14,965 nucleotides of DNA from Phoronis ovalis (taxonomy: Eukaryota; Phoronida; Phoronidae). The notes under the pieces were generated by a model. That model worked only from the letters and a program-made list of their open reading frames with translations. It was not told the origin of the DNA and ran no database searches. Below are positions 8,793 through 14,965 of this stretch, piece by piece. Made by a program: the position numbers and the translations under genes. Numbering within the stretch: the first letter of the stretch is position 1; each line of letters begins with the position of its first letter. Where the stretch lies: contig JAOXYB010014788.1 in NCBI GenBank assembly GCA_028565635.1, positions 4,724 to 19,688 of the forward strand, written 5' to 3'.

Positions 8793-9638
8793 GTCTCTAT
8801 ATCAAAATGAAGCCTGATTCTGATAATGTTGTCTGGTACTTGAAATTAAACAAATCTTTTCAAATCCAATTAGATAACTTTGCACAAATTCTTGAAACAC
8901 GGAAGTTGCAAAATGTGATACACCTCTTTGGAACCAAACAACTCGCACTATAGTTCATCTATCCGCCACGTAAAACAACATTTATCAACAACATGAGAAA
9001 AAAACTTATTATATTATGTTATTGAAGTATGCATATGATTGCAATTTAACGTTTATGTTATAATATATTTTAATTGCAAATAGCAATCGAACAAAAATAC
9101 TATCGCGGAAGAATGGTTGAATGCACTACTTTCAAAATGGAGCTTAACGATGCCCCCACGTAAATTTTAAGCAGTGTGACGGTTTTCATTGATAATAAAT
9201 CAAACCGATTCCTTCTGCTATCTTCAAAATTGCATTATAATTTGCTAGTGCAGTTCATATATTTAGTACACTTTCAGCGAACAATGAAAAGTATGTTAAA
9301 TTTGTGTTTGGTACGTCACGTAACATCACGAGTTGAACTTGGAAAAGGTAGCAAGAAAAGTCGAAAGAGCAATTAGGGCTGAGTTGGGGTGGAACCCTAA
9401 CATTCTCACAGGCAAGACCAACTGTTGTGTTGATTTACAAATAGCTATGGATAGTGATTCATTGACATAGCTGTGAGAGATCACTTGACAGGGTAAATTA
9501 TTGAGTGAAAGTATTCAAATAAGAAGTGGAACAGTATTATAATAATATTTCCCTGAAATATGTTCATAGTCCGTTCTATTTCTATTCAAATACTTGCACT
9601 GTCATAAACATCTAGCCAAGGTGTTTTGGAAAACAAAG
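8793..9638. promoter_or_regulatory. Upstream region of the SLC37A2-like gene, possible divergent promoter
   Basis: Must contain the 5' UTR and probably the promoter of the transporter, and of the candidate - strand gene if that is real. It has more CG dinucleotides near 9100-9330 than its surroundings, and the CRE-like site. No certain TATA box or initiator. Confidence 0.35.
9311..9322. promoter_or_regulatory. CRE-like site between two putative divergent genes
   Basis: GTACGTCACGTA contains TACGTCA, one base short of the CREB/ATF octamer read on the - strand (TGACGTAC), overlapping CACGTA. It lies 320 bp upstream of the SLC37A2-like ATG and 520 bp from the candidate - strand ATG. A short-motif match only. 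Confidence 0.2.
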
Positions 9639-9715
9639 ATGACAAGACTTGGAATTGGTGCATCCTTAATGCACTCATGTACCTCTTCTCAAACAGTAGA
9701 ATCCAAGACAAATAC
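9639..9715 (+). CDS. SLC37A2: SLC37A2-like exon 1 (start codon, cytosolic N-terminus)
   Basis: The ATG at 9639 has A at -3 and is the first in-frame ATG after a TAG at 9567-9569. It encodes 25 residues beginning MTRLGIGASLMHS, a Ser/Thr-rich poorly conserved tail, then two bases of a split codon. The donor is C|GTAAG at 9716. The N-terminus of this family varies, so the start rests on reading frame and phase rather than homology. A further upstream noncoding exon is possible. Confidence 0.72.
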
Positions 9716-12700
9716 GTAAGTACACTTCATTTAATATTTAAACTTTCTTGACTGATAATCAACTTATCAAGTAACAATTGTTGAATTTTAATAACAAATT
9801 AACATGGAAATAAGAGAGATCTGCCATTGCACCATGGGAACACGGCATAGGAAGCTTTTATGAGTAGTGATCCAGTCTGCAAATTAAAATATCTGTTTGG
9901 AGAGAATTTGCAGTGTATGGAAGTTGGCCTGAATTAGTGAATGAAAAGTTTGACGAACATGCTATGTTTTTAATGTTGCAAACCTTAAGGTAGCAAAGAA
10001 ACAAACTACTCAAAGGTAACAGAACTGCTCAAACCGTTTATAATATGCAATGTCAAGTCTGTAGCTGTACATAGTGATAGTTGTTACCATTATATTTATT
10101 GTATTAAACTTGATGCTCTTTGCAAAGAGCTGGTGAACATTGTAAAACCAATAAATATATATATTAAGCGAGTACCAGTATAGATGTGTGGCTGTGATGT
10201 TTATTTAATATTAATAACTAGTCATTGGATATAAATTGGAGCACCACATACATGATTAATGCACCTAAAGTCTCTCATACTGGTGGATGCAAAGCAAAGA
10301 TTAATTTCCCTGGAGGTGTATTATAAGGGGAGATAGCAATATATCACATGACTGTTTGAGCAGTGTCAATACAATGCCCCTGCGTTTGCCTTGTATTTAC
10401 AGGTATATATTATAGTGAACTTTAAACAAAGTTTTGTATGTAAAGAAGAAATGATTTTGACTGATTTAGAGTAATATATTCTTATTGCAGGTATCGGCTG
10501 TTCACTTTAATTTTCACCTTTCTGATCTACACCAGCTATCATTTGTCAAGGAAACCCATCAGTGTGGTTAAGGTCAGTACATTCTGTAGTACATTTTAAG
10601 GCTCTGTTGTCAGCGGAAAACCATCTTTTAGTAAATGTGGCCACGTTCATTTACAAAGCTATGAAACTCTTAAACTTTGAATACCTGTCCAAGAAGAAGA
10701 ACTCTGCCAGTGGAATTGATGTATGGTAGTTGTCATGTATATAGTATATTTAGATGTACTACATGTATTACTACTAACATCAGTTGTTTCATAAATGTAT
10801 ATAATTATGTAAATAATGTAGAAATTAGAACCATTGTAACTCAAGGGTGTAATGCCTAAAGTTTTATGTTAAATATATAACATTATATTAGAAATTACGG
10901 ATGGTGTAAGCGAATAAACCACTTGGCGCAACTATTTCTTTCATTATTGCCGCTGTTAAGATTTTTAAATCACTATTTGATGTTGCTTGAAATATTAATG
11001 CTTCCAAAAAGGATTCAGTACATCATACTAAAACTATCGTTATATTTCATAAAATTTTATTAAAGTCATCGAACAAAAAAATGGGACTAAGTTAATATTT
11101 CACGTTGACAAAGAAATCATTAGGGGAATTGAATATATAGTCAATGGTATTTTAAGTTTGTAATGTTGTCTAAATTTGTTAGGTATAACACAATATTTTT
11201 AAAGTTAATCATATATAGTAGAAAACCAATGCCCTTAATTCTTGACTTTTTTGTAGGATGTACTCCACCTAGATAATTGTACTATAGGCAATGAAACCAT
11301 TATAAACAATGAGACACGTTGTAGTTGGGCCCCATTTGGTGAGTGTGCTTACTCATTTAAAACTCATTTTTCTGAAATTGCTAAAATTTTATATTTCAAT
11401 ACCAAGTGTTAACATTTATCATGTTCACATATCATTGCAAATTTTATTGAATTATAGTTGAATTCAAGCTGTGTAAGCATGTGAAATAGTTGCTTGCTAA
11501 ATATGTCCTGATTCTGAAATCACATGTTTTATTAATAAATTTATTACAGAAAACGACGACTACTTGGGTAGTTTAGATTATGCCTATCTGTTTGCTTATG
11601 CAGTTGGTATGTTTTTAAGGTAAGCAAAGTTGTCAACCTGTCTACACTTGATTCAGGAACATTCCGAAATCATCTTATTTATGTTTTATGTGGGGATGTG
11701 CTACTGAGGATAACATTTTCGGACTAAATGTATACTAAAAATATTAAAAGTATGCACCCCATAATATACCAAAAATTCAAAATACAGTTATTTGTTTGTG
11801 AGATATCGTTTACTACTTACTGTAAACAAGTAGACTAATGATATACCTTTGTGACAGATCTTTGGACAAGGCCTCAAAAACCCATAAAACACTACAGCAG
11901 CCATAATAGGTACCCCATAACACCATGTATCAAAATTTGCCAAAAATAACAGGAGCATGTCCTCTAAGATGACCTCCAGGAGGGCATCAGAGGATTGTAG
12001 AGCTAGCGCATAGTAAAATATGTTTTGGCGTGTGTGTTTAATTTGGTCCAAGCTATTAGTTTGTTATAGATTTTAAATATTAAGTAATAGATAAAATAAG
12101 CAGGCGTAATGTTTAGTCAAAACCAATTTTCTTTATTCTTATTGCCAGTCTTATTTTCATTATTAATGTGTAGATGGAATGTCATTTGTTGCTTGTATAA
12201 TATGTTCATTTATCTTATAGTGGTCACATAGCTGAGAGAGTGGACCTGAGGTATTTTTTGTCAGCTGGTATGATTCTCAGTGGAATCTTTACTGCGTTGT
12301 TTGGATTCGGTTACTACTGGAATATACACTCGCTCCCATACTATCTCATAATTCAGGTAATCGACCATGTACTACTTAATCTATAATTTGATTAAAGAAA
12401 TTTTAAAGATCATTGGAATTTGCTTTTTTTTAGTATAGGTCATTAAACTATGACATTATGCAGTCTCATTAATGCAACCTGTAAAAAGTAAATACAAGAT
12501 GGCATCTGTAGATAAGAATAGTGGGGAAACAACTGTTTTGTCTCCAATTTTATTGTTTCACATATTAAGAAAATAATTCATTATTTGCTATGATTCAGTA
12601 CCTTATAAAGGTTGGTAAAAATGTTAACCATAAACTGTTATGTGCACTAAAAAAATTAGGCTAACAGTATGGTCACCAAACTTCAGACTTTTACATTGAG

Positions 12701-14589
12701 TGTGCTTGTTTTTTTTTCAGATAGTTGGTGGTTTAGTTCAGGCAACGGGATGGCCCAGTGTCGTTACCTGTGTTGCCAATTGGTTTGGTAAAGGAAAGTA
12801 AGTTGGCTGTCAGAAATAACGGGTGCTAATGCATGAAATACTTTTTAATAATCAACTTCTTTTCTGAACAGTATTACAATAGATGTCTTTTGTCATGTAA
12901 ATGACAAACAGGGGTTTTCATTGATAAACCAAAAGTTTTGAAAAGCAAAAATGATACAGCATTCAATACATTTATTTTTGGAGTGATGATATTTCAAAAT
13001 TGTACAATAACTATGTTGTAAGATTGTGCTTTTCTACAAATGTATACAATATTTATAGGAATATTACATTAGGTTATTGTTTAGTTTTCCTAAATCTAGT
13101 CTAACAAGTGTCAAATGTGTAAGCTATCATCTACAGCAGCAATAATAGTTACCTTAACTAATTTGAGTATGTGCTTTATTTTTGAGTGTAAAGATTTCTT
13201 TCCATTTGCTAAGCAGTCTTAATTAGTTGCTGTTTGTATCTGTTGACCAGGGTAAAGACTGTGATATTAAAAAGAAAGATTCATTAATATGAAAATTTAC
13301 AAAGCAGTACTAACAGATATTACAAATATAAATCAAAAGTTTATCCATTTCATCATGACACCTTTACTTTCCTCTGGTAGAGGTGAGAGTGCAGAGGTGA
13401 GAAGAGAAATTTCATATCCTGGGGCTCATTGATATTACTGTATATGATCCCCAATCCCATTTTCACTGTTGAAGGGATACTGTTGAAAAGGGTTGTACTA
13501 TTTACTGTTCAACTGTTGACTAAGATCAAATTTTCACAGACGTGGAGTAATCATGGGCATATGGAACTCGCATACGTCAGTTGGTAACATCCTGGGCTCC
13601 CTGATAGCTGCTGTTTGGGTGGATCGTATATGGGGATTGTCTTTCATTGTACCTGGTGCTATTATTACTTTTATGGGATGTCTTGTCTTCCTTCTGCTAG
13701 TACCCAGTAAGTACATATTAGCTAAAACATCCTTATGTTCTCCATAGCTGAAGTGTAATCTACATAATGTCATGGGGACGAATTTGTCTTAACGATTGGT
13801 GTGGGCAGTTGAAAACAAATTTTCATAGCATTTGTTAAATGTAATTGTACAATACCGTGATTGAAGTAAGTTCTTGTTGTTAAAATGTTCAAAGCATAGT
13901 TACTCAAATGTTATATTTTCACATTTTATGGGCATATTTTGAAAACATAATTTTAGAAATAATCTTAGGAACTAAAATCCTTTGCCATTTTTTTTTTTAT
14001 TTCTGTGTAAAATAAATACTGATGTTCTGAATAATTATTGTTATTGCAGCTGAATATAGTTACTAGTAAGTATGCAAAGAGCATTATGCTTGGTAATTAA
14101 ATTAAATCTAGTCTGAATAAACCCATCCATTAGTGTTCCGTACCTGAACATCTAACATCTGGGCTTATCCATAATCAGTTTTCATTATAATCCTTCAATG
14201 TAACAAGAGTGAATAAATACATCACTAACCTTTTGACCAATCAGGGATCAGCTTTTCTATGCCTTTGGCTATGTGTGATGGACCTTTTTTCGTAGTTGTT
14301 GTTTTTATACCTATTTATTGTAACCTGCAAACTTTACAGTGAGTTTCATTTGGTTTGATATATAAATACAGGGATTATCTGTTTTTTGAGAAGTGGATAA
14401 GCCCAGACATAAGATGAGAACGTACAGAACAAAAAAGGATGGATTTATTCAGAATGGTAATTAATTATGCGATCCTAGTTTTTGAAACACATGCCACCTT
14501 AATTTATCATCAGAATATCATTTTTCCTTGCAGAGCCTGAAGATGTGGATTGCCAGCGTCCTGACCACAGCAGTCGTAGCAGTCATGAG
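9639..14589 (+). CDS. SLC37A2: SLC37A2-like sugar-phosphate/phosphate exchanger, 5' half, 8 coding exons (3' end outside window)
   Basis: Seen: eight exons with canonical GT...AG borders join in frame to 249 codons (747 nt). Landmarks of the SLC37A1/A2 group appear in order: SYHLSRKPISVVK (41-53, end of TM1), CSWAPF (75-80), ERVDLRYFLSAGM (109-121), GYYWNIH (134-140), GLVQATGWPSVVTC (153-166), NWFGKGKRG (169-177), GIWNSHTSVGNILGSLIA (181-198), WGLSFIVPG (206-214) and PEDVDC (232-237). Helices lie near 29-45, 88-104, 115-136, 142-167, 177-202 and 207-229. Arg46-Lys47 aligns with the Arg28-Lys29 pair of SLC37A4 needed for substrate binding. SGHIAER...R (104-114) is the MFS loop 2-3 motif. Known: human SLC37A1/A2 sit in the ER membrane and swap glucose-6-phosphate for phosphate. 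Family length is about 500 residues, so roughly half is here. PEDVDC favours A2 over A1, but an invertebrate copy may predate that split. Confidence 0.93.
9716..10490 (+). other. SLC37A2-like intron 1
   Basis: 775 nt, GTAAG...CAG. AT-rich. Contains a 16-bp perfect palindrome at 10115-10130. I see no exon or recognisable mobile element in it. Confidence 0.8.
10115..10130. repeat. 16-bp perfect palindrome in intron 1
   Basis: GCTCTTTG followed directly by CAAAGAGC. Possibly chance; recorded for completeness. Confidence 0.85.
10491..10572 (+). CDS. SLC37A2: SLC37A2-like exon 2 (TM1 and Arg-Lys-Pro motif)
   Basis: Acceptor TTATTGCAG ends at 10490 and donor AAG|GTCAGT starts at 10573. It encodes residues 26-53: an aromatic-rich TM1 (YRLFTLIFTFLIYTSYHL) and the diagnostic SRKPISVVK. 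Exon phase is 2 in, 0 out. This is the strongest single family signature in the window. Confidence 0.95.
10573..11256 (+). other. SLC37A2-like intron 2
   Basis: 684 nt, GTCAGT...TAG. Short open frames on both strands near 10660-10860 overlap each other and have no splice context or family match; I regard them as chance. Nothing else seen. Confidence 0.75.
11257..11338 (+). CDS. SLC37A2: SLC37A2-like exon 3 (first luminal loop)
   Basis: Acceptor TTTTTTGTAG ends at 11256 and donor G|GTGAGT starts at 11339. It encodes residues 54-80 plus one base. It holds three N-glycosylation sequons (N60-C-T, N65-E-T, N71-E-T) followed by the conserved CSWAPF. The loop 1 position matches the lumen-facing glycosylated loop of SLC37A1/A2. 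Confidence 0.94.
11339..12220 (+). other. SLC37A2-like introns 3 and 4
   Basis: Intron 3 is 211 nt (11339-11549), intron 4 is 601 nt (11620-12220), separated by exon 4. Intron 4 holds a relatively GC-rich patch, 11860-12020, with an 87-codon - strand open frame that I do not recognise. Confidence 0.75.
11550..11619 (+). CDS. SLC37A2: SLC37A2-like exon 4 (TM2)
   Basis: Acceptor TTTATTACAG ends at 11549 and donor AG|GTAAGC starts at 11620. It encodes residues 81-103 plus two bases, ending in helix 2 (DYAYLFAYAVGMFL). Phase 1 in, 2 out. Confidence 0.94.
12221..12356 (+). CDS. SLC37A2: SLC37A2-like exon 5 (loop 2-3 motif, TM3, start of TM4)
   Basis: Acceptor TATCTTATAG ends at 12220 and donor CAG|GTAATC starts at 12357. 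It encodes residues 104-149: the MFS signature loop (GHIAERVDLR), helix 3 (YFLSAGMILSGIFTALFGFG), the invariant-looking YYWNIH and the start of helix 4. Confidence 0.96.
12357..13539 (+). other. SLC37A2-like introns 5 and 6
   Basis: Intron 5 is 364 nt (12357-12720), intron 6 is 742 nt (12798-13539). Intron 6 carries two small direct repeats with 14-bp period: AGAGGTGAGA at 13379 and 13393, and ACTGTTGA(A)AGGG-like units at 13465 and 13479. No exon seen. Confidence 0.75.
12721..12797 (+). CDS. SLC37A2: SLC37A2-like exon 6 (TM4)
   Basis: A long T-tract and CAG end at 12720; donor AA|GTAAGT starts at 12798. It encodes residues 150-174 plus two bases: GGLVQATGWPSVVTCVANWF, the highly conserved helix 4 and loop 4-5 of the family, ending in GKGK. 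Confidence 0.96.
13540..13706 (+). CDS. SLC37A2: SLC37A2-like exon 7 (TM5 and TM6)
   Basis: Acceptor TTTTCACAG ends at 13539 and donor A|GTAAGT starts at 13707. It encodes residues 175-230 plus one base: RGVIMGIWNSHTSVGNILGS (helix 5) and WGLSFIVPGAIITF onward (helix 6). The open - strand frame over the same bases is its antisense shadow. Confidence 0.97.
14050..14065 (+). other. Microexon-like block in SLC37A2-like intron 7
   Basis: Sixteen bases sit between acceptor TTATTGTTATTGCAG (ending 14049) and a full-consensus donor A|GTAAGTATG (14066). Inclusion between exons 7 and 8 would shift the frame and give a stop (TAA) at the junction with exon 8, so it would act as a poison exon, or it is a splice-site decoy. 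Confidence 0.3.
14112..14453. mobile_element. MITE-like element with 60-bp terminal inverted repeats
   Basis: The 60 bases from 14112 and the reverse complement of 14394-14453 align without gaps, 48 of 60 identical by hand. The outermost 10 bases (TCTGAATAAA) and the innermost 10 (GGCTTATCCA) are perfect. There is no transposase frame inside, so it would be non-autonomous. I see no clear target-site duplication; flanks are ...AATCTAG and ATGGTAA. Mismatches in the arms suggest an old insertion. It sits wholly inside intron 7, so it should leave the transporter mRNA intact. Confidence 0.75.
14534..14589 (+). CDS. SLC37A2: SLC37A2-like exon 8 (start of central cytosolic loop)
   Basis: Acceptor TTTTTCCTTGCAG ends at 14533 and donor GAG|GTATAC starts at 14590. 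It encodes residues 231-249: KPEDVDC, matching the SLC37A2 loop after TM6, then a Ser/Arg/His-rich stretch of the variable loop. Phase 0 at the end; the exons for TM7-12 must follow beyond the window. Confidence 0.9.
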
Positions 14590-14833
14590 GTATACTATAC
14601 TGTGCTTGTGCTGTGATGGCAAACTTATCTCTCCTTACTTTTATGTGCCACATAACTGATCTGCCATTCATTCAATGTTTACTGAATTATTGAGAAATAT
14701 GATTAGTTTATTCCCTGTCCACTGCTCTGCTTGGTTGCTGCTGCTTTATAATACTTTCTTCCATTTTGTTAGGTGTTTTATCTATCATAACTTTGTGATT
14801 TTAACTATAGATTTTTTGAACAACATTGTTTTT
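14590..14833 (+). other. Start of SLC37A2-like intron 8
   Basis: Begins GTATAC after exon 8. A 65-codon T-rich open frame (14675-14872) is low-complexity hydrophobic sequence, runs into a repeat, and has no family match, so I do not call it a gene. Confidence 0.7.
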
Positions 14834-14965
14834 ATGCCCATCCACCATAGTGGAATGGGCATAGTGTCGTAGTGTAGGCGTCGTTGTTGTCGTCGTTGTC
14901 GTATGTAACACTTTCTTTGTCTCGCGATAACAGCTTCAGTTTTTACCCGATCGGTTTCATATTCG
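14834..14965. repeat. Edge of a dispersed repeat headed by a hairpin, with GTC/GTT-rich run
   Basis: It opens with a hairpin (14834-14862): ATGCCCATCCAC, a 4-nt loop, then its complement with one bulge. A GTC/GTT triplet run follows (about 14879-14902), then CG-containing sequence unlike the AT-rich intron. A palindromic head of the ATGCCC...GGGCAT kind followed by triplet-like sequence is a layout I associate with abundant interspersed repeats of marine invertebrates. The far end is outside the window. Confidence 0.5.

Larger units (their letters stand above)
13707..14533 (+). other. SLC37A2-like intron 7, with inserted MITE-like repeat
   Basis: 827 nt, GTAAGT...CAG. Holds a 342-bp inverted-repeat element (14112-14453) and a 16-nt microexon-like block (14050-14065), both listed separately. 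Confidence 0.8.

Noticed and set aside
13534-13773. - strand 79-codon frame
   Set aside because: Antisense shadow of SLC37A2-like exon 7.
9639-14589. Assignment of the transporter to SLC37A3, SLC37A4 or a bacterial UhpT/GlpT gene
   Set aside because: CSWAPF, GIWNSHTSVGNILGS and PEDVDC are A1/A2-type; spliced structure excludes a bacterial origin; SLC37A4 lacks these strings.
1-14965. CRISPR array, prophage, insertion sequence, operon or tRNA
   Set aside because: No regularly spaced direct repeats, no transposase or phage frames, no bacterial ribosome sites, and no cloverleaf noticed; the split transporter gene shows the DNA is animal.

Overview
This is an AT-rich animal nuclear DNA window. 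Genes are split into short exons by introns with GT...AG ends, intergenic DNA is spacious, and fold-back repeats are scattered through it. I see no operons, Shine-Dalgarno sites, rRNA, tRNA or CRISPR. Exon sizes, the single SLC37A1/A2-type transporter, and the short TIR and hairpin repeats fit an invertebrate, quite possibly marine, but I cannot name the phylum from the sequence alone.

The one secure gene is the 5' half of a sugar-phosphate exchanger of the SLC37A1/A2 group on the + strand. Eight coding exons (9639-9715, 10491-10572, 11257-11338, 11550-11619, 12221-12356, 12721-12797, 13540-13706, 14534-14589) join in frame into 249 codons with no internal stop. They cover the N-terminus, six membrane helices and the start of the central loop. 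The other half lies beyond the right edge. None of the + strand exons before the seventh is visible as a long ORF; they were found from splice sites and family motifs.

Left of this gene (1-9600) nothing is secure. On the - strand I can assemble a tentative small gene running head-to-head with the transporter: a possible first exon at 8792-8737, possible internal exons at 4468-4376, 3647-3544, 3314-3236 and 1649-1598, and a terminal exon at 1002-892 with a poly(A) signal at 632-627. All splice phases agree, but the protein matches no family I recognise, and some blocks are also open on the + strand. A separate + strand terminal-exon candidate lies at 6089-6208.

Repeats make up the rest: a fold-back element with an internal 110-bp tandem duplication (about 6356-6747), a perfect 19-bp-arm palindrome (6892-6931), a 342-bp MITE-like element with 60-bp terminal inverted repeats in transporter intron 7 (14112-14453), the edge of another hairpin-headed repeat with a GTC/GTT-rich run at the right end (14834-14965), and several smaller palindromes and tandem duplications. 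The space between the two putative divergent genes (8793-9638) is where a shared promoter would lie.
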